DNA of 64,000 nt, taken from positions 30,617 to 94,616 of the forward strand of contig CAYRGQ010000005.1 in assembly GCA_964423925.1 (NCBI GenBank), written 5' to 3'. The DNA is from CAYRGQ01 sp964423925 (GTDB lineage: Bacteria; Bacteroidota; Bacteroidia; Sphingobacteriales; Sphingobacteriaceae). The notes beneath the pieces were generated by a model. That model saw nothing but the letters and a program-made list of their open reading frames with translations, was not told the origin of the DNA and searched no databases. Positions 25,146-35,221 of the stretch are shown in pieces (the stretch's first letter is position 1; each line of letters starts with the position of its first letter). The position numbers and the translations under genes were made by a program.

Positions 25146-26984
25146 ATGGGATACAAGAGCCTAGCGGAATGCGTAAACGACTTGGAACGTCACGGACATC
25201 TGGTCCGGATCAAAGAAGAGGTGGACCCCTATCTCGAAATGGCGGCCATACACCTGCGTGTATATGAAGCCCAAGGGCCAGCCCTGCTTTTCGAGAACGT
25301 GAAAGGCAGTGAGTTTCCTGCCGTTTCTAACTTGTTTGGCACGCTAGACCGGTCGCGCTTTATGTTTCGAGACACGTTGGACAAGGTGAAGGTTCTTGTC
25401 GACGTCAAAGGCGATCCGATGGGTGCACTGAAGAATCCGTTCAAGTATACGCACGTGGGGATGACGGCGTTGTCGGCACTACCCTGGCAGAAGAAAAGCG
25501 GTGCTCCGATCCGCTACGGCAGAACGCAGGTCAGCAAGCTGCCCCAGATTGTCAATTGGCCGATGGATGGCGGCCCATTCGTCACCATGCCGCAAGTGTA
25601 CACCGAAGACGTCACCAAGCCGGGCGTTATGAATTCAAACTTGGGTATGTACCGCATACAGATGGGCGGCAATGAATACGTGCAGGATAGGGAAGTGGGC
25701 CTGCACTATCAGCTACACCGCGGCATTGGCATTCACCAAACCAAAGCCGATAGCTTGGGACGGCCGTTAAAGGTTAGTGTCTTTGTGGGCGGTCCGCCAT
25801 CGCATCCTTTGGCCGCGGTTATGCCCTTGCCCGAAGGGCTTTCCGAATTGACCTTTGCGGGGGCGCTGGGAAATCGGCGATTCCGCTATTTTTATGACGA
25901 AGAAGGTTTTTGTATTTCCGCGGATGCCGACTTCGTCATCACGGGGACGGTTTATCCTCAGGAGAACAAGCCGGAAGGGCCCTTTGGTGACCACTTGGGA
26001 TACTATAGCCTCGTGCATCCTTTCCCATTGATGCGCGTGCACAATGTGTACCATCGCAAGGACGCGATTTGGTCGTTCACGGTGGTGGGGCGCCCGCCGC
26101 AGGAAGACACGAGCTTTGGTGAACTGATTCACGAAATTACCGGTGCAGCCATCCCGCAGGAAATCAACGGACTGGAGGCTGTTCACGCGGTGGATGCCGC
26201 AGGCGTACACCCTTTGCTGTTTGCAATTGGCAATGAGCGCTACACCCCGTATCTGGACACCGAACGCCCTCAGGAAATCCTGACCATCGCAAACCAGGTG
26301 CTTGGAAAAAACCAGCTTAGCCTGGCCAAGTACCTCTTTATCGCTGCTCATCAGGACGATCCTCGATTGGATATCAATGATATTCCGGCGTTTTTTAAGC
26401 ACATCTTTGAACGCATCGACCTGTCTAGGGACTTGCATTTCCATACCAAAACGACAATCGACACGTTGGACTATACCGGCGATGGACTGAACGCGGGGTC
26501 AAAAGTGGTGTTTGCCGCTGCAGGGCCTAAGAAGCGAGAATTGGCTACGGAGCTGCCAGCCGGATTTAGCTTGCCCCGTCCCTTCGTGAATTGCAAACTG
26601 GCGCTGCCTGGCATTGTGGCGGTAGAAGGGCCAGCGTTTACTGATTATGAAGACCAAACCCGCGTCATAGACGCCTTTACGGACGCGGCGCGTCATGTGG
26701 ATTTCTCCGGAATCCAGATGCTGGTGCTGTGTGATGATGCCGGATTTGCCGCTGCCAGTGTCCATAACTTGGTGTGGGTGGCCTTCACGCGGAGCAATCC
26801 TTCGCACGATATTCATGGGGTTGGCAGCTTCACCGAATTCAAGCATTGGGGCTGCCATGGGCCAGTCATTATCGACGCCCGACACAAGCCGCATCATGCG
26901 CCGGAGTTGATTAAGGATCCCTCCGTCGAAAAGCGTGTAGACCAGCTGGGCGCGCCAGGAGGTCCGCTACACGGGATTATCTAG
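25146..26984 (+). CDS. UbiD-family prenyl-FMN-dependent decarboxylase
   Basis: The 612-residue protein has the UbiD fold throughout: an N-terminal part (MGYKSLAECVNDLERHGHL), the middle part with NLGMYRIQMGG and the active-site segment PEGPFGDHLGYY, and a Cys-containing C-terminal part (HWGCHGPVIIDARHKPHHAP). UbiD enzymes use prenylated FMN made by UbiX to decarboxylate aromatic or alpha,beta-unsaturated acids. In Bacteroidota a UbiD-type enzyme is commonly assigned to menaquinone synthesis, which is plausible here but not shown. No ubiX is nearby. Confidence 0.9.
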   Translation: MGYKSLAECVNDLERHGHLVRIKEEVDPYLEMAAIHLRVYEAQGPALLFENVKGSEFPAVSNLFGTLDRSRFMFRDTLDKVKVLVDVKGDPMGALKNPFKYTHVGMTALSALPWQKKSGAPIRYGRTQVSKLPQIVNWPMDGGPFVTMPQVYTEDVTKPGVMNSNLGMYRIQMGGNEYVQDREVGLHYQLHRGIGIHQTKADSLGRPLKVSVFVGGPPSHPLAAVMPLPEGLSELTFAGALGNRRFRYFYDEEGFCISADADFVITGTVYPQENKPEGPFGDHLGYYSLVHPFPLMRVHNVYHRKDAIWSFTVVGRPPQEDTSFGELIHEITGAAIPQEINGLEAVHAVDAAGVHPLLFAIGNERYTPYLDTERPQEILTIANQVLGKNQLSLAKYLFIAAHQDDPRLDINDIPAFFKHIFERIDLSRDLHFHTKTTIDTLDYTGDGLNAGSKVVFAAAGPKKRELATELPAGFSLPRPFVNCKLALPGIVAVEGPAFTDYEDQTRVIDAFTDAARHVDFSGIQMLVLCDDAGFAAASVHNLVWVAFTRSNPSHDIHGVGSFTEFKHWGCHGPVIIDARHKPHHAPELIKDPSVEKRVDQLGAPGGPLHGII

Positions 26985-26993
26985 TCGGCAGGC

Positions 26994-29135
26994 TTATTCC
27001 TGCTGATCGGTTTTGGGGTTAAATAGGCTACCGATGCCGCGGCCGATGCGTTGCAGGATCGGCGTAGCCGGTACGTCCTCAAAGTCGTCAAACGAGTTGG
27101 AAGTACGCCTAGACGGGTACGCCAAAAGCCGATTTCGATCGCCAAACCAACGGACAATCTTCATGGGCAGTGACTCGAAGGAATGTCGGTGCGACATATC
27201 CCCGACACGCGCTGAAACAAACACAATGAGGTCTGTATCTTGGATGAATTGGCGGGTTCTAACCAGATCGTCCCACCCGTCATAATGCGAATACACAGTA
27301 CGGATGGTCTGTTTTGTACGTTGCATGTATTCTGTAATGGCTGATTCGGCGCGTTCATCACAGATGAACTGCACGGTTACCGTCAGCTCCCGGGCCAGGC
27401 TGAATACCTTCTCCAACCAAAAGTGGAAGCCGAGCTCGGCTTCGGCGAGGGGCGGGCACACGACCGTGATACGCTTGTGAGCGATCAACGGCTGATCTAC
27501 ATGGCACATGAAGAGGTTTGCATCAGTCCGGTTGAGGATACTCTCGGATTTTTCGCCGACCATCTTTTCGATAATCCCCGTTTTGCTCGGCCAGCCTAGA
27601 ATAATGCCATCTGCACCTACTTCGCGGGTAGCGCGGCTGATACCGCTGGCGATGTTGTAGTCAATTGTGGCCATCATGTTTACCTCAATTTCACTTCCCG
27701 AAGCGTATTTGGCGGTAGAATCTAGGTTTTTGCGAGCTTTTTTTAGGTTTTGCTCAGCCATTTCGTTGTTGGGTACGACCGTGAGTACGGTGAAGGGGTG
27801 TGGCGAGCGCTTACTTTTAATGAGGGTGGCGAAATCTAGCAAGGACTCCATGTTGTTGAGGTTTGCAATGGGCAGGAGGAGCTTCTCCTCGCGTGCGATA
27901 TTATACTCTTCAGATACCTCATCCTGATCGCCAGCTAGTACCACTTGTTTCGAAGCGCTCTCGGTTGCCAACGAAGCAACGATACACGTCACCAAGATGA
28001 GTACAATGGTGCCGTTCAGTACGTTTTCGTCAATAATATCGTATTGGTATCCCACCATGATGACGGCAAGGGTTGCCGCAGCATGTGCGCTGCTCAACCC
28101 GAAGATTACCTGCCGCTGAGCTGATGAGTAGCCAAACGAGAGTTGCGTCAGCCAGGCCGCTACCCACTTTGTACCGATGGCGGAAATGGTCAGCGCGGCG
28201 GCGATATACAGGGCCATGGGGCCGCGGGTCAGCACGCTGATATCTACGATCATGCCTACGCTGATTAGGAAGAACGGAATGAAAATAGCATTGCCGATAA
28301 ACTCGATCCGATTCATCAACGCCGAGGAGTGGGGAATGAGCTTGTTTAGCGCCAATCCTGCTACGAACGCCCCGATGATGTGTTCCAGTCCCGCGATTTC
28401 AGCCAGGAAAGCGGCGAAGAATACCACGGTCAGCACGAAGATGTAGTGCGCTGTCTTTTCTCCTTCCACCTTTTGGAAGAACCATTTTGCTATGCGTGGC
28501 ACAATGCCCAACATAATCGAAAGGAAGATAGCGAAGGAAATCCCCAACGTCACCCAGAATTGCTGATCGAGCTGCCCCTGCGATGCACCGATGATGACGG
28601 CCAAGATGATTAGCACGGCCGTGTCCGTTAGGATTGTGCCGCCAATGGTGATGGCTACGGCTTCGTTTTTAGAAATGCCATAGTTGGTCACTACAGGGTA
28701 CGCTACCAATGTATGTGTGGCAAACATGCTGGCGATTAATATGCTAGCTAGTGTGTCGTAGCCCAGGATATAGTAACATACCGGAAAGCCGACGGCGAGG
28801 GGAACGACAAAAGTGAAGATACCAAACACCACACTCTTGTGCCTGCTCTTGCGAAACTCGTTCATATCCAGCTCCAAACCCGCCACGAACATGATGTACA
28901 GCAGACCGATGGTGGAGAATAAATCCACGGCCGAACTCCGTTCTAGCAGTCCCAACCCATGAGGACCAATTAACACGCCGGAGAGAATAAGTCCAATAAT
29001 TCCTGGAATCTTAATCCTACGTAGCAGGATGGGCGAAAGGAGGATGATGAAAAGTATTAGCGCGAAGATGAGTACCGGGTTGGAGAGCGGTGTTTCAAAT
29101 GCGTGGCTAAGGTGCTCCAAAACTTTGTTGTTCAT
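26994..29135 (-). CDS. CPA2-family monovalent cation:proton antiporter with C-terminal universal-stress-type domain
   Basis: The 713-residue protein has an N-terminal antiporter domain of about 12 TMs (20-400) of the CPA2/KefB type, including VLIGPHGLGLL near 58 and FVAGLELDMNEF at 85-96, and a cytoplasmic tail (about 430-690) that resembles universal stress protein domains (LLPIANLNNMESLLDFATLI; GADGIILGWPSKTG). It exchanges Na or K for protons across the inner membrane; the tail may sense nucleotides. It converges with the UbiD-family gene with a 9-base gap and no clear terminator. A TATATTTG -7 element lies at 29162-29169. Confidence 0.9.
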   Translation of the reverse strand: MNNKVLEHLSHAFETPLSNPVLIFALILFIILLSPILLRRIKIPGIIGLILSGVLIGPHGLGLLERSSAVDLFSTIGLLYIMFVAGLELDMNEFRKSRHKSVVFGIFTFVVPLAVGFPVCYYILGYDTLASILIASMFATHTLVAYPVVTNYGISKNEAVAITIGGTILTDTAVLIILAVIIGASQGQLDQQFWVTLGISFAIFLSIMLGIVPRIAKWFFQKVEGEKTAHYIFVLTVVFFAAFLAEIAGLEHIIGAFVAGLALNKLIPHSSALMNRIEFIGNAIFIPFFLISVGMIVDISVLTRGPMALYIAAALTISAIGTKWVAAWLTQLSFGYSSAQRQVIFGLSSAHAAATLAVIMVGYQYDIIDENVLNGTIVLILVTCIVASLATESASKQVVLAGDQDEVSEEYNIAREEKLLLPIANLNNMESLLDFATLIKSKRSPHPFTVLTVVPNNEMAEQNLKKARKNLDSTAKYASGSEIEVNMMATIDYNIASGISRATREVGADGIILGWPSKTGIIEKMVGEKSESILNRTDANLFMCHVDQPLIAHKRITVVCPPLAEAELGFHFWLEKVFSLARELTVTVQFICDERAESAITEYMQRTKQTIRTVYSHYDGWDDLVRTRQFIQDTDLIVFVSARVGDMSHRHSFESLPMKIVRWFGDRNRLLAYPSRRTSNSFDDFEDVPATPILQRIGRGIGSLFNPKTDQQE

Positions 29136-29161
29136 GCGTCCTGTATTATTACGTTCAGCTT

Positions 29162-29169
29162 CAAATATA
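29162..29169 (-). promoter_or_regulatory. TATATTTG -7 element of the antiporter gene
   Basis: Perfect TAnnTTTG on the minus strand, 27 bases before the start codon. No TTG at the usual distance. Confidence 0.45.
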
Positions 29170-29281
29170 GGTATTGCATGTAAAAATTTAGTCTTTTAAT
29201 CTCAAGCGACTGATTCTCAGTAATAGTGGAATGCGCGATGCAGGAATAATATTCCTTAATGATCGCCATTTGTGTGGTCTC

Positions 29282-29325
29282 AAAAATAAAAGCGACGCCC
29301 CATCAATCGATGTGAAGGCGTCGCT
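29282..29325 (-). terminator. Intrinsic terminator of the glutamate dehydrogenase gene
   Basis: Stem AGCGACGCC / GGCGTCGCT around a loop of 17 bases, followed on the minus strand by TTTTATTTTT. It lies 30 bases past the stop. Confidence 0.85.
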
Positions 29326-29354
29326 GTAATTTTTGCAGCTTGTAGCTCGATGTG

Positions 29355-30686
29355 TCAGACCAGGCCTTGCGCATTCATGGCTTGGGCCACCTTAATGAAC
29401 CCGCCAATATTGGCGCCGCGGAGGTAGTTGACCTTTCCATTTTTATCTTTCCCGTAGTGCACGCATATATCATGGATGTCGTGCATGATTTTCTTGAGCT
29501 TGCTATCCACCTTTTCGGCAGTCCATTGCTGTCCGAGGCGGTTTTGTGACATTTCGAGTCCCGATACGGCCACGCCGCCTGCATTCGTTGCCTTGCCGGG
29601 GGCATAGAGGATTTTGCTCTTCATGATCACCTTGATGGCCTCGTCCGTCGAGGGCATATTAGCACCCTCGGCTATGCACTGGCACCCGTTAGCCACGAGC
29701 GTCTTCGCATCATCGGCGTCCAATTCGTTTTGCGTAGCGCAGGGAAGCGCAATATCGCATTTGAGGTGCCAAGGTTTCTGTTCGGGCAGAAATTCAGCAG
29801 GGTATTTCTCGGTATATTTAGCAAGGTCGCGGTTAAGCGACTTCACGTATTCCAATTTTTCGACGTTAAACCCGTTTTCGTCGTGGATCGTTCCGGTGCT
29901 GTTAGAGATGCTTATGACCTTCGCGCCTAACGCGATCGCCTTTAGTGCGGCGTACTGCGCGACATTGCCTGCGCCAGAGATGGCTACTGTTTTGCCTTTG
30001 AGCGTGTCGCCGTTTTCGTAAAGCATGCGCTCCACGAAATAAAGCAGCCCATAGCCGGTAGCTTCAGGGCGGATATAGCTGCCTCCCCATGCGGGACCCT
30101 TGCCCGTCATCACGCCGGTGAAGTTATTGCGCAAGCGTTTATATTGGCCGAAAAGATACCCGATTTCCCGTTCGCCTACGCCAATGTCGCCCGCTGGTAC
30201 GTCGGTCTCTGCGCCGATGTGGCGGAACAGTTCAGTCATATAGCTTTGGCAAAAGCGCATGATTTCATGGTCTGACTTGCCCTTGGGGTCGAAATCGGCA
30301 CCCCCTTTTCCTGCGCCTAGCGGCAAGCCGGTGAGGCTGTTTTTGAAGATCTGCTCAAACGCCAAGAACTTCAGGATGCTGAGGTTAACCGTGGGGGAGA
30401 AGCGTAAACCGCCTTTGTAGGGGCCGAGGGCGCTGCTCATTTGGATACGGTAACCGCGATTTACCTGCACGCGGTTGTTATCATCGATCCACGTTACCCG
30501 AAAGGAGATCGCGCGTTCTGCCTCTACCAAGCGTTCCAAGAGCCTGCACTCAATGAGTTCTTGGTTTTGGGATTCGATAAAGGGAATCACGTCCTCCATC
30601 ACTTCTCTGACGGCCTGTATAAATTCGGGTTGGTGGGGATTGCGTTCGGTGACCCAATCCATGAAAGATTTAAAATAACTCGACAT
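29355..30686 (-). CDS. gdhA: Glutamate dehydrogenase, NADP-type
   Basis: The 443-residue protein matches the hexameric GDH family in length and order. The catalytic region contains LPLGAGKGGADFDPKG (lysine of the GKGG motif) and the substrate region SGPAWGG-like KGPAWGGSYIRPEATGYG, followed by the nucleotide-binding VAISGAGNVAQYAA. The Ser and Arg pattern after the nucleotide site (ISISNSTGTI) fits NADP better than NAD. It links 2-oxoglutarate and ammonium to glutamate. Promoter at 30716-30744; monocistronic. Confidence 0.95.
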   Translation of the reverse strand: MSSYFKSFMDWVTERNPHQPEFIQAVREVMEDVIPFIESQNQELIECRLLERLVEAERAISFRVTWIDDNNRVQVNRGYRIQMSSALGPYKGGLRFSPTVNLSILKFLAFEQIFKNSLTGLPLGAGKGGADFDPKGKSDHEIMRFCQSYMTELFRHIGAETDVPAGDIGVGEREIGYLFGQYKRLRNNFTGVMTGKGPAWGGSYIRPEATGYGLLYFVERMLYENGDTLKGKTVAISGAGNVAQYAALKAIALGAKVISISNSTGTIHDENGFNVEKLEYVKSLNRDLAKYTEKYPAEFLPEQKPWHLKCDIALPCATQNELDADDAKTLVANGCQCIAEGANMPSTDEAIKVIMKSKILYAPGKATNAGGVAVSGLEMSQNRLGQQWTAEKVDSKLKKIMHDIHDICVHYGKDKNGKVNYLRGANIGGFIKVAQAMNAQGLV

Positions 30687-30715
30687 GCATTAATGAATAA
30701 ACGACTTTGAGCTTG

Positions 30716-30744
30716 CAAACTTATAAAAATTTCAATTAAATCAA
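30716..30744 (-). promoter_or_regulatory. Promoter of gdhA
   Basis: TTG (30744-30742), 18 bases, TAAGTTTG (30723-30716) on the minus strand. Predicted leader about 25 bases. Confidence 0.6.
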
Positions 30745-30873
30745 TATAAAAAGGAATAATTGGTAATAACTTTTTTATTTCATTGAAAACTACGCAATGG
30801 GAAAGGCGCGTGTTGCTTCACCAAAAAAATAGGAGTGGACGGTGAGGGACCAGCTGGAATTTATGGGCGGAGG

Positions 30874-31119
30874 CTACTCATGCCGCCGATAAGTCGCGAT
30901 AAAAGCCTGTCGCATCTCATCAAACCGGGTGGCAACTGACTGGGTAAATTCGTCGTCGATCAGCTGAAATACACCGTTCACGCCGTCAACGACGTCCATC
31001 TCGCCGATTTTGTACGTCTGCTCGAGGGTGCCTTGTTCAAACTTGATGATGAATTTTTGGTTCATCGCAAAGATGGTAATCTTGAAATCAGGATGGGGAA
31101 GTTCTGCTACGGTTCTCAT
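30874..31119 (-). CDS. Small conserved-looking protein of unknown function
   Basis: An 81-residue soluble protein, MRTVAELPHPDFKITIFAMN..., with alternating charged and hydrophobic residues and no TM or signal. I cannot name the family. I take the ATG at 31119 rather than the frame's longer start, because the added residues (MAVSSRYRANHRHRHGAQ) look like noise and a TATCTTCG element lies at 31180-31187. It is isolated between gdhA and the divergent kor operon. Confidence 0.6.
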   Translation of the reverse strand: MRTVAELPHPDFKITIFAMNQKFIIKFEQGTLEQTYKIGEMDVVDGVNGVFQLIDDEFTQSVATRFDEMRQAFIATYRRHE

Positions 31120-31573
31120 GGCTATTTTCCTCGGATCTGTTTGCGCCCCGTGTCGGTGGCGATGGTTGGCTCTATAGCGCGAAGATACAGCCAAATTTGG
31201 GTTAAGCCTTAGAAAATAGTCGTTTTTTTAGCTTTTGATGTATGATTCCTTACTGTATGGCCGCGTTTCGGACGTCCTGCGCAGCGGACTGACTCGACGC
31301 GCTAGGCCGCCTAAACCCTCGGCCGGCAGCGTGAATGGGGTGTAATTTGCAATTAGCTGTCGACAAGGCTTGCATTATTGAAGAGTATACTCTTTATTTG
31401 TTGTAATTAGTACGATATAAACCAAATACGACGTAGAAATATTGAGTTGACGATGCCACCGACTGCCGAATAAGGGCGTGTGGTGTAGGGGTGTTTGGCA
31501 AGCGCCTTGCCCCGGTACTGCACGTCGGCAAAAACGTGTAGGTTGGGGCGTCTGATGACCAAGCCATCTTGCT
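31120..31573. other. Intergenic region upstream of the GltD-like/kor operon
   Basis: No gene was recognised. It contains a perfect 14-base palindrome AAGAGTATACTCTT at 31382-31395, then an AT-rich stretch to about 31450 in which no standard TAnnTTTG was found. The palindrome could be an operator for the plus-strand operon. Confidence 0.4.
31382..31395. promoter_or_regulatory. 14-base perfect palindrome, candidate operator
   Basis: AAGAGTATACTCTT is its own reverse complement. It lies 179 bases before the first gene of the 2-oxoacid oxidoreductase operon, where nothing else explains it. Confidence 0.35.
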
Positions 31574-33355
31574 ATGATGAAACCGACTAATGTACACGAC
31601 CCGGAGTACTATCATAAAGTCATCGACTGTCAGTACGCCTGTCCAGCCCATACACCGGTACCCGAATACATTCGGTTGATCGCGGCTGGTAAATATACAG
31701 AGGCATACCTGATAAACTGGGAGTCCAATGTATTTCCCGGCATCCTGGGACGTACCTGTGACCGCCCCTGCGAACCTGCCTGTCGGCGTGTGCGCGTAGA
31801 GGAAGAGCCTGTTGCAATTTGTCGGCTTAAGCGGGTGGCGGCAGACTATAAAAGCGACGTGCGTCCGCACTTGCCTAGGGGGCCGTTCCAACCCAATGGT
31901 AAGAAAGTCGCCCTGATTGGCGCAGGACCTGCTTCGTTGACGGTAGCGCGTGATTTGGCCCCCTTGGGATATGAAGTGCATCTTTTTGACGAAAATACAG
32001 CCGCGGGTGGCATGATGCGTAGCCAAATACCGGCCTTTCGCCTACCCGAAGAAGTCCTGGATGAGGAAGTAGGTTACGTACTTGATCTAGGCGTCCATAC
32101 GCATTTTAAACAGCGGGTGGATAGCCTCAGGTCCTTGTTGGCAAGCGACTATGACGCCATCTTCGTGGGTACCGGAGCTCCCAAAGGGCGCGATTTGCCG
32201 CATTTACCCGGACGCCAGGAAGGGGACGCTTTTATTCACGTAGGTATCGAATGGTTGGCCAGCGTGGCGTTTGAGCACCGTGCGCATATCGGCGAGAACG
32301 TGATCGTGCTGGGTGGGGGCAATACCGCAATGGATTGTTGCCGTACGGCCAGGCGGTTAGGCGGAACGAACGTTAAGGTAGTGGTTAGAAGCCCTTTTGA
32401 GGAAATGAAAGCTTCGCCGTGGGAGAAGGAGGATGCCATGCACGAAGACGTAGCATTTTTCAATAACCACGTACCCCTGACGTTTGAAGTCGAAAACGGA
32501 AAATTGCGGGGCATGACTTTCCAGAAGGTAGAAGCCCATTACGACGCTGAAGGCAAACGCCGGCTGGTGCCGACGGGTGAACCCCCAGTTTTTATCGCGG
32601 CCGATGAAGTGCTCGTGGCTATCGGACAGGAGAATACGTTTCCTTGGATCGAGCGGGATTTAGGACTGGAGTTTGACGAATGGAATCTGCCTAAAGTCGA
32701 TCGAAAGACTTTTCAGTCCACGATACCCCAGGTGTTTTTCGGGGGCGATGCTGCCTTCGGTCCCGAAAACGTCATCACCGCCGTGGCGCATGGTCATGAG
32801 GCGGCGGTATCCATTCATTTGTTTTGCGAAAATCAGTCCATTACAAACCGCCCCGCTCCGCAAACCAACCTGTTTAGCCAAAAAATGGGCGTGCACGAAT
32901 GGAGCTACGACAGTGATGTGATCACGGACTCACGTTACGCCGTTCCGCAAGTTGACAAAACCGTTACCATAGCCGACCGGAAGCAGGAGGTGGAACTTGG
33001 TTTTAGTGTGGACGATGCCTATCTTGAAGCGATGCGTTGCTTAAATTGCGACGTACAAACCGTATTCACAACGGATAGATGTATCGAATGCGACGCCTGT
33101 ATGGACATTTGCCCGACGTCTTGCATCACCTTTACGCCCAATGCGGATGAAGATACTTTGCGGCAGAATTTGCTCGTTCCCGCCCTCAATACGGAACAAG
33201 ACTTGCTCGTGTCGACGGTTTTGCAGACGGGGCGCGTGATGGTTAAGGACGAGGACGTATGCCTGCATTGCGGCCTCTGTGCCGAACGGTGCCCTACGTC
33301 TGCGTGGGACATGCAGAAGTTTCTGTATCGTACGACGAAAGCTATCGACATCTAA
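31574..33355 (+). CDS. GltD-like NAD(P)-linked flavoprotein with ferredoxin domain, partner of KorAB
   Basis: The 593-residue protein starts with a dihydropyrimidine-dehydrogenase-type 4Fe-4S domain (Cys19, 23, 62, 66, 70, 83), continues with a glutamate synthase small-subunit core (VALIGAGPASL at about 112-122, second nucleotide fold VIVLGGGNTAMDCCRTARR) and ends with two 4Fe-4S motifs (CIECDACMDICPTS and CLHCGLCAERCPTS). No glutamate synthase large subunit is near. Instead KorA begins 13 bases after it. I infer that it transfers electrons from the oxoacid oxidoreductase to NAD(P), or the reverse. Confidence 0.9.
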   Translation: MMKPTNVHDPEYYHKVIDCQYACPAHTPVPEYIRLIAAGKYTEAYLINWESNVFPGILGRTCDRPCEPACRRVRVEEEPVAICRLKRVAADYKSDVRPHLPRGPFQPNGKKVALIGAGPASLTVARDLAPLGYEVHLFDENTAAGGMMRSQIPAFRLPEEVLDEEVGYVLDLGVHTHFKQRVDSLRSLLASDYDAIFVGTGAPKGRDLPHLPGRQEGDAFIHVGIEWLASVAFEHRAHIGENVIVLGGGNTAMDCCRTARRLGGTNVKVVVRSPFEEMKASPWEKEDAMHEDVAFFNNHVPLTFEVENGKLRGMTFQKVEAHYDAEGKRRLVPTGEPPVFIAADEVLVAIGQENTFPWIERDLGLEFDEWNLPKVDRKTFQSTIPQVFFGGDAAFGPENVITAVAHGHEAAVSIHLFCENQSITNRPAPQTNLFSQKMGVHEWSYDSDVITDSRYAVPQVDKTVTIADRKQEVELGFSVDDAYLEAMRCLNCDVQTVFTTDRCIECDACMDICPTSCITFTPNADEDTLRQNLLVPALNTEQDLLVSTVLQTGRVMVKDEDVCLHCGLCAERCPTSAWDMQKFLYRTTKAIDI

Positions 33356-33367
33356 CAACCAACATCA

Positions 33368-35221
33368 ATGGCCATTATGACACAACGCGCAGGAATCAAC
33401 GATTTCGTCGTTCGATTTGCCAACGTAAACGGCACAGGATCAGCTAGTGCCAATAACTTGTTTGCCAAGGCAATCTTTCGGATGGGCATTCCTATTTCAC
33501 CCAAAAACATATTCCCGTCCAATATCCAAGGGTTGCCCACCTGGTACGAAGTACGCGTCAGCGAGAAGGGCTACCTGGGCCGCCGGGAAGGCGTCGACAT
33601 TATGGTGTCCGTCAACCCGCAAAGTATGTCGAGCGACGTAGCATCCGTGAAACCGGGAGGCTTCTTCGTATACGACAGCACGAAGCCGCTGGCAAACCAC
33701 CTCATTCGCAACGATATCGAATATATAGGCATTCCGATGACCGAAATGGCCAACGAAGGGTTTTCTAATCCGCGCATTCGGCAATTGCTGAAAAACATCA
33801 TCTATGTCGGGGCATTGTGCATATTGCTCGACGTGGAGGTGCACGAAGTTGAGCGCTTGTTGGCGGAACAGTTTGAGAAAAAGCCACATTTAGTCGCTGA
33901 CAACCTCAAAGCGCTGCAATTGGGTATCGATCATGTACGTCAGCATATTTCGCATCCTTTGCCCATTCGACTCGAGCGTCGCAATTTATTGCAGGACTCG
34001 ATTATGGTGGATGGCAATTTAGGATGCGGCCTTGGGGCCATATATGGCGGCGCTTCTGTGGTGGCGTGGTACCCCATCACCCCGTCTACCTCCGTAGCCG
34101 AGGCTTTCGAGCAGTACGCGCGGGCCCACCGTGTCGACCCCGTTACTGGCGAACGACGGTATGCCATTGTGCAGGCCGAGGATGAATTGGCGGCAATGGG
34201 AATGGTATTGGGCGCTACCTGGGCGGGAGCGCGTGCGTTCACCGCCACAAGCGGCCCCGGACTGTCGCTGATGAACGAGTTTCTAGGCTTCGCTTATTTC
34301 GCCGAACTGCCCGCCGTGCTCATCGACGTACAACGGACCGGTCCGAGTACGGGCATGCCTACGCGTACCCAACAATCCGATTTGTTGCTGGCGGCCTATG
34401 CGTCTCACGGCGATACCAAGCACGTTTTGCTCTTCCCCTCGGATCCCGCGGAGTGCTTTGAGCTGACCGCGTTAAGCTTTGACCTGGCTGACCGGTTCCA
34501 AACCCCGATTATGGTCATGACCGATCTCGATCTGGGTATGAACGACTACGTGACGCGGCCCTTTACATGGGAGGAGTCGAGGAAATACGACCGCGGTAAG
34601 GTATATAGCGCCGCAGAGCTTGAGGAGGTCGTGTCCTATGGACGATATTTGGATGTAGACGGCGACGGAATAACCTACCGTAGTGTACCCGGCGAGCACC
34701 CGAGCATCGGCGCGTATACCACGCGCGGAACATCACGCGATGAATATGCGCGGTATACCGAAAATAGTGGCGCCTATAAGCGCAATGTGGACCGATTGGC
34801 ACTGAAATGGGAAACTATCAAAGCGGAAGTGCCCTGCGCAAAGGTATATCCTTCGCAAAGCGAGACGCCATTCGGTATGCTCTTTTTCGGAACCACTACC
34901 CAGGCAGCGGAAGAAGCCCGCGACCTCTTGGCGGCGGAAGGTGTAGAATTGGATGCGATTCGGCTGTTAGCTTTCCCATTTGGCGCCGAAGTTCTCGCAT
35001 TCATCGCCGCGCATAGCCGGGTTTTTGTCGTCGAGCAAAACCGGGATGCGCAAATGCGCAGCATGTTGCTCATGGAAGCGGGGATTGAGTCGGCTAAACT
35101 GGTGCCGATTCTTCACTATGACGGTCTTCCCATCACGGCGAACACCATCGTCCAGCAGATCAGCGATTACTTAACAACGACACAACACGATTCCAATGAG
35201 TTATCTAAAACCAGCATTTAG
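33368..35221 (+). CDS. korA: 2-oxoacid:acceptor oxidoreductase, fused gamma-alpha subunit (KorA)
   Basis: The 617-residue protein joins the gamma domain (about 1-195; NVNGTGSASANNLFAK) to the alpha domain with the pyrimidine-binding core (WYPITPSTSVAEAFE and TSGPGLSLMNEFLGFAYFAE). The fusion is common in Bacteroidota. It oxidatively decarboxylates a 2-oxoacid, most likely 2-oxoglutarate, to the acyl-CoA with reduction of ferredoxin. Its stop overlaps the start of KorB by 26 bases, showing translational coupling. Confidence 0.93.
   Translation: MAIMTQRAGINDFVVRFANVNGTGSASANNLFAKAIFRMGIPISPKNIFPSNIQGLPTWYEVRVSEKGYLGRREGVDIMVSVNPQSMSSDVASVKPGGFFVYDSTKPLANHLIRNDIEYIGIPMTEMANEGFSNPRIRQLLKNIIYVGALCILLDVEVHEVERLLAEQFEKKPHLVADNLKALQLGIDHVRQHISHPLPIRLERRNLLQDSIMVDGNLGCGLGAIYGGASVVAWYPITPSTSVAEAFEQYARAHRVDPVTGERRYAIVQAEDELAAMGMVLGATWAGARAFTATSGPGLSLMNEFLGFAYFAELPAVLIDVQRTGPSTGMPTRTQQSDLLLAAYASHGDTKHVLLFPSDPAECFELTALSFDLADRFQTPIMVMTDLDLGMNDYVTRPFTWEESRKYDRGKVYSAAELEEVVSYGRYLDVDGDGITYRSVPGEHPSIGAYTTRGTSRDEYARYTENSGAYKRNVDRLALKWETIKAEVPCAKVYPSQSETPFGMLFFGTTTQAAEEARDLLAAEGVELDAIRLLAFPFGAEVLAFIAAHSRVFVVEQNRDAQMRSMLLMEAGIESAKLVPILHYDGLPITANTIVQQISDYLTTTQHDSNELSKTSI

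Noticed and set aside
31394..32026. Long minus-strand frame opposite the GltD-like gene
   Set aside because: It is antisense to a strongly supported flavoprotein gene, has no family match and starts in untranslated DNA.
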